Assembly: GCA_049424465.1 (NCBI GenBank)
Contig: JBMSSR010000032.1
Coordinates: 1 to 16,540, forward strand
Direction of reading: 5' to 3'
DNA from: UBA668 sp049424465
GTDB taxonomy: Bacteria > Actinomycetota > Acidimicrobiia > Acidimicrobiales > Ilumatobacteraceae
DNA length: 16,540 bases
Part shown: one piece after another, positions 6,485 to 12,642 of the stretch
Numbering within the stretch: the first letter of the stretch is position 1
Layout of the letters: every line of letters begins with the position of its first letter
Made by a program: the position numbers and the translations under genes
The notes under the pieces: model-generated
Told to the model about the DNA's origin: nothing
What the model saw: only the letters and a program-made list of their open reading frames with translations
The model's database searches: none

Positions 6485-6503
6485 GAGGGCCCCGTCGGGC
6501 CTC
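6485..6503. terminator. Candidate bidirectional terminator between convergent genes
   Basis: GAGGGCCCC and GGGCCTC form a GC-rich stem with a short GTC loop and a bulged base. It lies in the 99-bp gap between the convergent membrane-protein and protease genes, where a shared terminator is expected. There is no T-run, so efficiency is uncertain. Confidence 0.4.
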
Positions 6504-6543
6504 CCCCTCGCCGCGTCTGCGGTGTCGCAGTGCGAGCCGCGAC

Positions 6544-8058
6544 TCAGCGCTTCTTGGTCGTGCCGACCTTCACGCTCTTCGACGTCGACGCCGTGGCACC
6601 ACCGTCATCGGTGACCTGCAGCGTCACGGTGTAGGTGCCGACTGCCGCAAACGTGTGCGAGAAGGTCGACGAGGTGTACGTCGTACCCGCCACGTTCCAC
6701 AGTCGCGAGGCGATGGTGCCATCGCTGTCGGTGCTGGTGTCGGTGAAGGTGCAGGTGAGCGACGAGCACGTCTGCGAGAACGACGCGACCGGTGCGGCGT
6801 TGCCGCCACCTCCGCCGCCCGTGCTGACGAGCGTGGGCGCGAACGTCGACACGTCGAGCAGCGGCTCCTTGATGCCGTCGCCCGAGTCATCGGTCCAGTT
6901 GGAGTTGCCCGTCGAACGAATGGTGCTGTACAGCGCGTACACATCGGTGGAGTTCGACGGATTGTTGCTGCTGGCCAACAACGCCAGCGCCCCGGCCACG
7001 TGCGGCGAGGCCATCGACGTGCCCGAGATCGTGCCGTAGCTGCCTTTCTCGATCGGATAGGTCGAGGTGATGCACACGCCCGGTGCGGCGACGTCGACCT
7101 GCGCGCCCCAGTTCGAGAAGTCGGCGAGCGTGTCGTCGACGTCGCTGCGGCACGTCGCCGAGCCGCCGCCGCCGGCCGTGCCGTTGAAGTCAGCCAGGGC
7201 TGACACGCTGAGCACGTTGTCGAAGCCGCCCGGGCTGAAGCCCGACGCATCCGCGTCGCTGTTGCCCGCTGCGACCGCAAAGGCCACGCCGGCGTTGACT
7301 GCTCCCTGGATGGCGTTGTACTCGGCAGAGCTGTAGCCACTGCCGCCGAGGCTCATGTTGGCCACCTCGATCGTGCTGGCGCGAGCCGTGACCCAGTCGA
7401 TGCCGGCGACGATCCACGACGTGTAGCCCGATCCCTGCGAGTTGAGCACCTTCACTGCGTACAGACGGGCACCCGGCGCGACACCGACAACACCGTCACC
7501 GTTGTCGAGCGCCGCGATCGTGCCGGCCACATGGGTGCCGTGGTAGTGGTCGTCGTCACCGTCACCGCTGCACTTGGAGCCCATCGGAGAGCCCTGGGCG
7601 CAGTTGATGCCGTCGACCACGTTCAGTTCGGGCTGCTGGCGGTCGATACCCGTGTCGATGACCGCAACATCGACGTCGACCCGCTGGTCATCGACGCCGT
7701 CGATGTCGATGCGGGCGTTCTGACTGGCGAACATGCGCGTGATGCCGGTGGGCGTCGACTGCGCCTCGAGGTGCACCGCGCGGTCGGCCTCGACGAACGC
7801 AACCCGCGGGTTGTGCGCCATGGCGGCGGCGGCCGCAGCGGAGACCGACACCGAGAAGCCCGAGATCGCGTGCTCGTACACGAAGCCGAGACGACCGCCG
7901 TACTGACGGGTCATCGATGCTGCCGTGGACGCTGCGGGCGTGCCCGCCTTGAGCACGACGATGTAGTTGCCGACCGTCGACCGTGCCGAGGCCACTGTGG
8001 GCATCAGGACGAGGGTCGAGGTGATGAGTGACGCCGCGACGACTGCCTTGCGAAACAT
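6544..8058 (-). CDS. Secreted subtilisin-like serine protease (S8) with C-terminal PKD domain
   Basis: The product is 504 residues. Residues 1-25 are a signal peptide (MFRKAVV, hydrophobic core, TVASA). An inhibitor-I9 propeptide follows at about 30-97, starting NYIVVLKAG and ending VAFVEADRAV. The S8 domain spans about 105-375 with all catalytic residues: Asp135 (VAVIDTGID), His173 (HGTHVAGT), oxyanion Asn266 (AVAAGNS) and Ser348 (GTSMASPH). A GGGGGG linker near 414 leads to a PKD domain at about 421-498 with the typical SFSHTFAAVGTYTVTLQVTDDGG. Cysteine pairs 153/163 and 431/436 suggest disulfides formed outside the cell. No membrane or sortase anchor is seen, so it should be released. The start has GGGAGGG upstream and a good promoter; the protein probably degrades external protein for nutrition. 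Confidence 0.96.
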   Translation of the reverse strand: MFRKAVVAASLITSTLVLMPTVASARSTVGNYIVVLKAGTPAASTAASMTRQYGGRLGFVYEHAISGFSVSVSAAAAAAMAHNPRVAFVEADRAVHLEAQSTPTGITRMFASQNARIDIDGVDDQRVDVDVAVIDTGIDRQQPELNVVDGINCAQGSPMGSKCSGDGDDDHYHGTHVAGTIAALDNGDGVVGVAPGARLYAVKVLNSQGSGYTSWIVAGIDWVTARASTIEVANMSLGGSGYSSAEYNAIQGAVNAGVAFAVAAGNSDADASGFSPGGFDNVLSVSALADFNGTAGGGGSATCRSDVDDTLADFSNWGAQVDVAAPGVCITSTYPIEKGSYGTISGTSMASPHVAGALALLASSNNPSNSTDVYALYSTIRSTGNSNWTDDSGDGIKEPLLDVSTFAPTLVSTGGGGGGNAAPVASFSQTCSSLTCTFTDTSTDSDGTIASRLWNVAGTTYTSSTFSHTFAAVGTYTVTLQVTDDGGATASTSKSVKVGTTKKR

Positions 8059-8086
8059 GACTGGTCCCTCCCGTTGGACGACCCCC

Positions 8087-8116
8087 ACGCTATCGATCGG
8101 TCTGTTGCCGTGTCAG
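8087..8116 (-). promoter_or_regulatory. Promoter of the subtilase gene
   Basis: On the minus strand, CTGACA (8111-8116) matches five of six bases of the -35 consensus. After an 18-bp spacer comes TAGCGT (8087-8092), which fits TANNNT. Transcription would begin about 22 bp before the ATG at 8058, leaving room for the GGGAGGG ribosome-binding site. This is the best housekeeping-type promoter in the window. Confidence 0.6.
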
Positions 8117-8162
8117 TAGGGCGATCGGGCCATTGGGCGCCGAGTGTCAACGTTCGCTCAAG

Positions 8163-8186
8163 CGGCACGCGGAAAGGCGCGTGTCG
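8163..8186 (-). terminator. Hairpin terminator after dnaB
   Basis: CGGCACGCG and CGCGTGTCG pair over 9 bp with one G-U pair, closing a 6-nt loop GAAAGG. The hairpin lies about 30 bp after the dnaB stop codon on the minus strand. No T-run is present. Confidence 0.5.
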
Positions 8187-8216
8187 CCCAGCGTGCACGT
8201 ACGCGCAAGGGGTTCG

Positions 8217-9626
8217 TCAGACGCCGCGGGCGGCGTTGCCGAACTTGGTGTACTGGCCACGGAACACCAGACGTGCCACGCCGGTGGGGCCCGAACGGTG
8301 CTTGGCGACGATCAACTCGGCGGCCGCCTTGTCGGGCGAGTCGCGGTTGTACACCTCGTCGCGGTACAGGAACATCACCACGTCGGCATCCTGCTCGAGG
8401 CTGCCCGACTCGCGCAGGTCGGCGAGCATCGGCCGCTTGTCGGCACGCGACTCGAGGCTGCGGCTCAGCTGGCTGAGGGCGATGATGGGCACCTCGAGCT
8501 CGCGGGCGAGGATCTTGAGGCCACGGCTGATCTCGCTGACCTCGAGCTGACGGTTCTCGGAGCTGGACCCACCGCTCATCAGCTGCAGGTAGTCGATGAG
8601 GATCATCGCCAGACCACCGTGCCGCGCCTTGGTGCGCCGGGCCTTGGCGCGGATCTCCATGACCGTGACGCGAGGGTTGTCGTCGAGGTACAGCGGCACG
8701 CTGTCGAGGCGGTTGATGGCGCGGCCCACCTTGGTCCAGTCGGCCTCGACCATCCGGCCGGTGCGGAACTTCTGCGACTCGACCTCGGCCTCGGCCGAGA
8801 TGATGCGCTGCGTCAGTTCGGCATGGCCCATCTCGAGCGAGAACACGAGCACCGGCAGGTGGGTGCTCTTCGCGACATGCGTCGCGATGCCGAGACCGAG
8901 CGCCGTCTTGCCCATGGCAGGTCGGGCCCCGATGATGTTGAGCGTCGACGGCTGCAGCCCGGCGAGGATGTCGTCGAGGTCGGTGAAGCCCGTTGCCGTC
9001 CCCGTGATGGCGGCACCGCGGTCATAGATGTCCTGCAGCGTGTCCATCGCCGGGGCGAGCAGGTCGGTGAGCAATCGCGTGCTGTCGACGACGCGCTGTT
9101 CGGCGATCGAGTACACACGGCTCTCGGCGTCATCGAGTGCCTTCTGCACGTCGTCGGGCTCGCTGAACGCGACGTCGGTGATGTCGCCAGCGACCGCGAT
9201 GAGCCGGCGCAACAACGCCGTGTCGGTCACGATCTTGGCGTAGCGCATCGCGTTGGAGACCGACGGCGTGGCGTTCTGCAGTTCGAGCAGTGCGGCGGCA
9301 CCGCCCACCTCGTCGATCAGCCCGTTGCGGCGCAGCTCGTCGGCAACGGTGACGATGTCGATCGGCATGCCCGTGTGCATGAGCCCACGAATGGCCGTGA
9401 AGATGTGTTGGTGGGCCGGCTTGTAGAAGTGGTCGACCTCGACGCCGAACTCGGCGAGTTGGTTGACGACGTCACGCGACAGCAACAGCGCGCCGAGCAG
9501 GCTCTCCTCGGCGCTGAGGTTGTGCGGCGGGACACGCGCGTCGAGTCGGCGCGGGCCCGACTGCTCGGGTCGACGGCCCCGGTCGCCCGGCCGGCTCGAC
9601 CCTCGATCGCTCCAGTTGTCGCTCAT
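8217..9626 (-). CDS. dnaB: Replicative DNA helicase DnaB
   Basis: This is a 469-residue hexameric, ATP-driven helicase that unwinds DNA at the replication fork. Residues 1-30 are a charged, disordered lead. The N-terminal DnaB domain runs from about 31 (RVPPHNLSAEESLLGALLLS) to 150. The RecA-like C-terminal domain has Walker A GARPAMGKT at 233-241 (Lys240), Walker B MILIDYLQLM with Asp345, and LSQLSRSLESRADKRPMLADLRESGSLEQDADVVMFLYR. The arginine-rich end AKHRSGPTG is present. There is no intein, although many actinobacterial dnaB genes carry one. The ATG at 9626 has GGTGAGG upstream; the frame extending to 9743 crosses a non-coding gap. The gene lies downstream of rplI, the conserved order, but is separated from it by a strong hairpin and may have its own promoter. 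Confidence 0.98.
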   Translation of the reverse strand: MSDNWSDRGSSRPGDRGRRPEQSGPRRLDARVPPHNLSAEESLLGALLLSRDVVNQLAEFGVEVDHFYKPAHQHIFTAIRGLMHTGMPIDIVTVADELRRNGLIDEVGGAAALLELQNATPSVSNAMRYAKIVTDTALLRRLIAVAGDITDVAFSEPDDVQKALDDAESRVYSIAEQRVVDSTRLLTDLLAPAMDTLQDIYDRGAAITGTATGFTDLDDILAGLQPSTLNIIGARPAMGKTALGLGIATHVAKSTHLPVLVFSLEMGHAELTQRIISAEAEVESQKFRTGRMVEADWTKVGRAINRLDSVPLYLDDNPRVTVMEIRAKARRTKARHGGLAMILIDYLQLMSGGSSSENRQLEVSEISRGLKILARELEVPIIALSQLSRSLESRADKRPMLADLRESGSLEQDADVVMFLYRDEVYNRDSPDKAAAELIVAKHRSGPTGVARLVFRGQYTKFGNAARGV

Positions 9627-9653
9627 GATGCCCTCACCTTGGCCCATCCGGCC

Positions 9654-9662
9654 TGTGGACCG
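9654..9662 (-). promoter_or_regulatory. Degenerate DnaA-box-like nonamer
   Basis: TGTGGACCG here is the complement of CGGTCCACA, which matches the actinobacterial DnaA box TTGTCCACA at seven of nine positions. It lies about 30 bp before the dnaB start and is the weakest of three such sites in the gap. Confidence 0.35.
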
Positions 9663-9669
9663 ATAGACC

Positions 9670-9698
9670 CGATTACTTGGGGACGGGCCTGTGGACAA
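9670..9698 (-). promoter_or_regulatory. Candidate dnaB promoter with a DnaA box over the -35
   Basis: On the minus strand TTGTCC (9693-9698) lies exactly 17 bp from TAATCG (9670-9675). The first is a fair -35 and the second a modest -10. The -35 is the first part of a perfect TTGTCCACA nonamer (9690-9698), the DnaA-box consensus of high-GC actinobacteria. If both readings hold, DnaA binding would compete with RNA polymerase at dnaB. Confidence 0.4.
9690..9698 (-). promoter_or_regulatory. DnaA-box-like nonamer, consensus match
   Basis: The minus strand reads TTGTCCACA, an exact match to the DnaA-box consensus used in Mycobacterium and Streptomyces. It is the middle of three sites between rplI and dnaB. 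Binding is inferred from sequence only. Confidence 0.5.
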
Positions 9699-9740
9699 CC
9701 TCGGCGTCCCGCTCGCCCTGCCGACCCCACCGGGGGATGA

Positions 9741-9785
9741 CACAGCCCCGGCGGCTCGCCGCAGGGCGAGACGGCCGGGGCTGTG
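9741..9785 (-). terminator. Large two-part hairpin between rplI and dnaB
   Basis: CACAGCCCCGGC (9741-9752) and GCCGGGGCTGTG (9774-9785) pair perfectly over 12 bp. Inside the loop, CTCGCC (9755-9760) and GGCGAG (9765-9770) pair over 6 bp. The 45-nt structure begins about 42 bp after the rplI stop codon, so it is probably the terminator of the rpsF-ssb-rpsR-rplI operon. No T-run follows. Its right arm overlaps a DnaA-box-like site (9782-9790). Confidence 0.75.
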
Positions 9786-9790
9786 GACAA
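9782..9790 (-). promoter_or_regulatory. DnaA-box-like nonamer overlapping the hairpin
   Basis: The minus strand reads TTGTCCACA, a second exact consensus match. Four of its bases belong to the right arm of the 9741-9785 hairpin. A further relaxed copy, TGTGGTCAT, lies at 9795-9803. Confidence 0.45.
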
Positions 9791-9827
9791 CCCTGTGGTC
9801 ATTCGGATGGCCGGAGCCACCGACGGA

Positions 9828-10271
9828 TTACTTGGCGACGACCTCGACGGTGATGGTGCCCTCGACGTCGTGGTGCAGCGATGCCGCCACGGTGTGGGTA
9901 CCGAGCGTCTTGATGTGGTCGACGTGGACCTGCTTCTTGTCGAGCTGCACCTTGGCCTGGGCCGCGATCGCCGACACGACGTCGGCCGCGGTGACCGAGC
10001 CGAACAGTCGACCCTCGGCGCCAGCCTTCACCGCGATGGTGATCGGCTTGGCAGCAAGCGCTGCCGCCACCGTGCGGGCCGACTCGCGGTCGCTGGCATC
10101 GCGGAGGTCGCGGGCCTTGCGCATCGCTGCAGCCTGGGACACGGCACCGTCGGTGGCGACGATGGCGATGCCCTTCGGGAACAGGTAGTTGCGGGCGTGG
10201 CCCTCGGACACCTCGACGATGTCACCGCGCTTGCCATGGCCCTTCAGATCGGAACGAAGGATCACCTTCAT
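9828..10271 (-). CDS. rplI: 50S ribosomal protein bL9
   Basis: The product is 147 residues, normal for bL9, which binds 23S rRNA near the L1 stalk and helps keep reading frame. The N-terminal RNA-binding domain shows MKVILRSDLKGHGKRGDIVEVSEGHARNYLFPKGIAI, the family signature, at residues 1-37. A connecting helix and the C-terminal domain (about 75-147, AGAEGRLFGSVTAADVVSAI) follow. The start at 10271 comes one base after the rpsR stop codon. Its ribosome-binding site, GGGGAGGAG, is inside the last rpsR codons, so the two genes are probably translationally coupled. It is the last gene of the rpsF operon before a large hairpin. Confidence 0.98.
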   Translation of the reverse strand: MKVILRSDLKGHGKRGDIVEVSEGHARNYLFPKGIAIVATDGAVSQAAAMRKARDLRDASDRESARTVAAALAAKPITIAVKAGAEGRLFGSVTAADVVSAIAAQAKVQLDKKQVHVDHIKTLGTHTVAASLHHDVEGTITVEVVAK

Positions 10272-10272
10272 G

Positions 10273-10689
10273 TCACTCCTCCCCAGCTTCGTCGACCGTC
10301 ACGCCCTCGACACCCTCGAGCTCGGCCTCGAGCGAGGCCCCCTCGACCTGGTTGTCGCGCACCTGATCGTCGGGACGCTCGCGGCGCTCGCCGTCACGCG
10401 GCGGGCGGGTGCGGGTCTGCGCAACACGCTTGGTGTACGGCATCAGCGCCATCTCGCGCGAGTTCTTGATCGCGTTGGCGATCTCGCGCTGCTGCTGCAC
10501 GTCGTTGCCGGTGACGCGACGGTTGCGGATCTTCGACCGGTCGCTCACGAAACGCGTGAGCAGGTTGACGTCCTTGTAGTCGACGTACTCGACCTTGTCG
10601 GTGACGAGGACGCTGGTCTTCTTCTTGAACTTCTTCGGGTTCGCGCCTTCCTTCGGCGCACGAACCTTGCTGTTCTTCTTGCTGGCCAT
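10273..10689 (-). CDS. rpsR: 30S ribosomal protein bS18, with long C-terminal extension
   Basis: bS18 binds bS6 and 16S rRNA in the platform of the small subunit. The conserved core is at about residues 24-88: YVDYKDVNLLTRFVSDRSKI, RRVTG and ANAIKNSREMALMPY. The zinc-ligand cysteine found near the N-terminus of C+ forms is missing here (KKTSVLVTD), so it looks like a zinc-free form. Usual bS18 is about 75-85 residues, while this one has 138. It carries a basic lead of some 23 residues and a tail of about 50 residues that turns from basic (RTRPPRDGERRERPDD) to strongly acidic (EGASLEAELEGVEG, DEAGEE). The last codons also hold the rplI ribosome-binding site. It lies 39 bp after ssb in the classic operon order. 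Confidence 0.96.
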   Translation of the reverse strand: MASKKNSKVRAPKEGANPKKFKKKTSVLVTDKVEYVDYKDVNLLTRFVSDRSKIRNRRVTGNDVQQQREIANAIKNSREMALMPYTKRVAQTRTRPPRDGERRERPDDQVRDNQVEGASLEAELEGVEGVTVDEAGEE

Positions 10690-10728
10690 GTTGGTTCCGT
10701 TTCGTATCGAACTATGTGAGGGAAAGGG

Positions 10729-11202
10729 TCAGAACGGCTCTTCGTCGCCGTACACCGGGTCGCCACCACCGCTGCGGGCACCGCCGGCGTTGCCGCCGCC
10801 ACTGCCACCGCCGCTGTAGCCACCACCCTGGTTGCCACCGCCGCCACCACCACCGACGCGCTCGACCTCGGCGCGTGCCCAGCGCAGCGAGGGGCCGATC
10901 TCGTCGGCGATCACCTCGACCACGTTGCGCTTCTCGCCTTCCTTGGTCTCGTAGGTGCGCTGCTCGAGGCGGCCGGTGACGACCACACGCGAGCCCTTCG
11001 ACAGGCTGGCCGCCACGTTCTCGGCGAGCGTGCCCCAGGCCACCACGTTGAAGAAGGAGGTCTGCTCCTGCCACTCGTTGTTGACCTGGTAGCGACGGCT
11101 GACGGCGAGTCCGAACGACACCGTGGCCCGGCCACCGCTGGTGTAGCGGATCTCGGGTTCCTTGGTGATGTTGCCCACGAGGGTGACACTCGATTCAGCC
11201 AT
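10729..11202 (-). CDS. ssb: Single-stranded DNA-binding protein
   Basis: This 157-residue protein coats single-stranded DNA as a tetramer and recruits replication and repair enzymes. The OB-fold covers about residues 1-110: VTLVGNITKEPEIRYTSGGRATVSFGLAVSRRY, then TSFFNVVAWGTLAENVAASLSKGSRVVVTGRL. Residues 116-147 are a glycine-rich flexible linker. The C-terminal tip is DEEPF (153-157), a variant of the usual acidic DDDIPF tip that docks partner proteins. AGGAG at 11209-11213 supports the start at 11202. It lies between rpsF and rpsR, the conserved actinobacterial arrangement. The linker is encoded by GGT/GGC-rich triplets and could vary in length between strains by slippage. Confidence 0.97.
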   Translation of the reverse strand: MAESSVTLVGNITKEPEIRYTSGGRATVSFGLAVSRRYQVNNEWQEQTSFFNVVAWGTLAENVAASLSKGSRVVVTGRLEQRTYETKEGEKRNVVEVIADEIGPSLRWARAEVERVGGGGGGGNQGGGYSGGGSGGGNAGGARSGGGDPVYGDEEPF

Positions 11203-11251
11203 TGCGGTCTCCTGTCTGGTGCGGGTGAGAGAGGACGAAGAGTCGGACGGG

Positions 11252-11581
11252 TCAGGCGGCTGCCGTCATGCCGCGGCGAGCCGCCTCGGCATCGGGAAGA
11301 CGGAGCAGCTTGTGGCGGACGACGTCGTCCGCGATCCGGAACGAGCGCTCGAGGTCGTCGAGGGCACCGCCGGGCGCCAGCACGTTCAGGACGAGGTAGT
11401 AGCCGTAGTCCTTCTTGTTGATCTGGTAGGCGAACTGACGCTTGCCCCACCAGTCGGCCTTGCCGTGGACCTCGCCACCGGCCTTCACGATCTGCTCGGT
11501 GACAGTCTTCACCTTGCCGTGGGCCGTGTTCTCGTCGAGGTCGCCGTCGAAGATGACCATGAGCTCATAGGCACGCTTCAT
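11252..11581 (-). CDS. rpsF: 30S ribosomal protein bS6
   Basis: The product has 109 residues, close to the family norm of about 95-135. It begins MKRAYELMVIFDGDLDENTA and includes GKADWWGKRQFAYQINKKDYGYYLVLNV, the ferredoxin-like fold signature. RSFRIADDVVRHKLLRL follows near the C-terminus. bS6 forms a heterodimer with bS18 on the platform of the small subunit. It is the first gene of the rpsF-ssb-rpsR-rplI operon. Its start at 11581 is preceded by GGGAGG (11592-11597) and by a structured leader that could let the S6:S18 complex control translation. Confidence 0.98.
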   Translation of the reverse strand: MKRAYELMVIFDGDLDENTAHGKVKTVTEQIVKAGGEVHGKADWWGKRQFAYQINKKDYGYYLVLNVLAPGGALDDLERSFRIADDVVRHKLLRLPDAEAARRGMTAAA

Positions 11582-11591
11582 GCGTGTATTT

Positions 11592-11640
11592 CCTCCCTTC
11601 GGACCCGGCGTGTCGCCGGGGCCCCATGTGGGGCAGGGCC
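11592..11640 (-). ncRNA. Structured rpsF leader, possible S6:S18-binding autoregulatory element
   Basis: On the minus strand the leader holds two adjoining perfect hairpins: GCCCC-ACAT-GGGGC (11621-11634) and CCCGGCG-ACA-CGCCGGG (11604-11620). They are flanked by CCCT (11635-11638) and AGGG (11595-11598), which can pair and close a junction. The unpaired strand between the second hairpin and AGGG reads TCCGA (11599-11603), including a CCG. The known S6:S18 leader motif carries a conserved CCG in an asymmetric internal loop near such stems. The AGGG strand overlaps the rpsF ribosome-binding site, so closing this stem would block translation. The match is from memory of the motif and was not modelled. 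Confidence 0.5.
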
Positions 11641-11654
11641 AATATGACTGGGCA

Positions 11655-11660
11655 AGCGTA
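11655..11660 (-). promoter_or_regulatory. Candidate -10 box of the rpsF operon
   Basis: TACGCT on the minus strand, in the context GCTACGCTTG, fits TANNNT. Transcription would start near 11648, giving a leader of about 66 nt that includes the two hairpins before rpsF. No strong -35 is visible. Confidence 0.4.
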
Positions 11661-11733
11661 GCGGGCCGGCGGACGAATGCTCACGGGGCGGACCGTACGC
11701 AGGGGGTGTGACGCGGTCGGCCCGGCACCGGGG

Positions 11734-12189
11734 TCAGCGGTCGAGCCAGTCGCCGGTCTCGAGCCGGCGGGCCAGCAGCCGTTCGTCGCCGCACTCGTAG
11801 GCCCACGCCGCCCGGCCCTCGGCGGTGTGCACGACGACCCGGCGGTACAGGCCGCGCACCGCACCCTCGACCGCATCGAGGTGCTCGAGCGCCCGGGCGA
11901 GGCGGTCGAGGGCCAGTTCGTAGGTCCGGCCACGGATGAGAGCCGAGCCGGCGGCGTCGCAGGCGTTCGCCCCCGACTGGCGGAAGATCGCGGCCGGGTA
12001 CTCGAGACCGGTGTCGTACAGCTCGCCCCCCACCGTGGTGTCGGTGCCGTCGCCGACGACGAACGGCTCGAGGTGGTGCCACCGCACCTCGCCCGGCCGC
12101 AGCGTGCCGTACACGAACAGGTGGTGCACGCGGGTCCCGTCCGTGTGCGACGCGCCGTCAGTGGGGGCAGCCGGGTGGACCCCGCTCAT
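11734..12189 (-). CDS. Gamma-glutamylcyclotransferase / AIG2-like protein
   Basis: The product has 151 residues. HHLFVYGTLRPGE at about 22-34 is the family's YGTLRPG substrate-binding loop. Glu108 in HLDAVEGAVRGLYRR sits where the catalytic glutamate of gamma-glutamylcyclotransferases lies, and IRGRTYEL precedes it as in the family. Such enzymes release 5-oxoproline from gamma-glutamyl peptides or amines, in the cytosol. The exact substrate is open. The start codon at 12189 overlaps the stop of the upstream DUF5318 gene in an ATGA, so translation is probably coupled. The gene ends about 150 bp before the rpsF start on the same strand. Confidence 0.85.
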   Translation of the reverse strand: MSGVHPAAPTDGASHTDGTRVHHLFVYGTLRPGEVRWHHLEPFVVGDGTDTTVGGELYDTGLEYPAAIFRQSGANACDAAGSALIRGRTYELALDRLARALEHLDAVEGAVRGLYRRVVVHTAEGRAAWAYECGDERLLARRLETGDWLDR

Positions 12190-12590
12190 GACGAGTGACG
12201 CATGCGCCGCGGCGGGTGGCCCACGGGCAGCACGCGCAGCAGGTGGTGCCAACGGCAGCTGGTGCAGGCCTCGACGACATAGGCCGTCAGCTCGTCGGGA
12301 CGGGCGTCGAGCGCCCGCAGTTCCTCGGCGGTGCTGACGCAGCGGCCGTGCGACGGCAGGCGCGGGCCGAACACATACGTGACGAGCTTGAGGTCGCGCA
12401 GGTCGCAGATGGGACAGGCGATGCTGGCCGGCGCACCGACATTGCGCGCGGCCCGGATGAGCTCGGGGTGCGCATCGCACAGCTGGTCCTGGCGGATGCG
12501 GCCACGGCGGTACTCGTTGATGAGGTGCCGGCGCGCCAGGCGGTGGTCGACGACCCCGTTCCCGCGCAGCGAACCCGTTCCGAACACCAT
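12186..12590 (-). CDS. DUF5318 family protein, zinc-ribbon-like
   Basis: The 134-residue product resembles DUF5318, a family I know from Actinobacteria. It shows VVDHRLARRHLINEYRRGRIRQDQLCDAHPELIRAAR, then CPICDLRDLKLVTYVFGPRLPSHGRCVSTAEEL and YVVEACTSCRWHHLLR. Two CxxC pairs, Cys59/Cys62 and Cys109/Cys112, probably hold a zinc ion. The family's function is unknown to me. The ATG at 12590 lacks a good adjacent ribosome-binding site; GGGAGGG lies about 15 bp upstream. A GGAGG/CCTCC inverted repeat (12597-12611) covers that stretch. Its stop codon overlaps the cyclotransferase start. A methyltransferase-like gene diverges 52 bp away. From memory, a similar protein lies near the rpsF operon in Mycobacterium. 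Confidence 0.82.
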   Translation of the reverse strand: MVFGTGSLRGNGVVDHRLARRHLINEYRRGRIRQDQLCDAHPELIRAARNVGAPASIACPICDLRDLKLVTYVFGPRLPSHGRCVSTAEELRALDARPDELTAYVVEACTSCRWHHLLRVLPVGHPPRRMRHSS

Positions 12591-12642
12591 GTCGGCGGAG
12601 GTTATCCCTCCCGCGGCAGGCCGGGGTTGCGAGAATGGGCAC

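Noticed and set aside
8217..9626. Intein in dnaB
   Set aside because: The helicase domain is continuous from Walker A to the C-terminus at normal length, with no splice-junction Cys/His-Asn blocks.
8133..9740. 535-residue plus-strand open frame opposite dnaB
   Set aside because: Arises from the high third-position GC of dnaB; the translation has no domain, and dnaB itself is unmistakable.
9627..9803. Chromosomal origin of replication (oriC)
   Set aside because: Only two exact and two relaxed DnaA-like boxes, no AT-rich unwinding stretch, and dnaA and dnaN are not present. I keep it as a regulatory cluster only.
10750..10860. Tandem repeat or CRISPR-like array in the GGT/GCC-rich stretch
   Set aside because: It is the coding sequence of the glycine-rich SSB linker; the triplets are irregular and there are no spacers.
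12597..12611. GGAGG-N5-CCTCC inverted repeat as an operator
   Set aside because: Short arms that match a plain ribosome-binding-site sequence; chance is likely in such GC-rich DNA.
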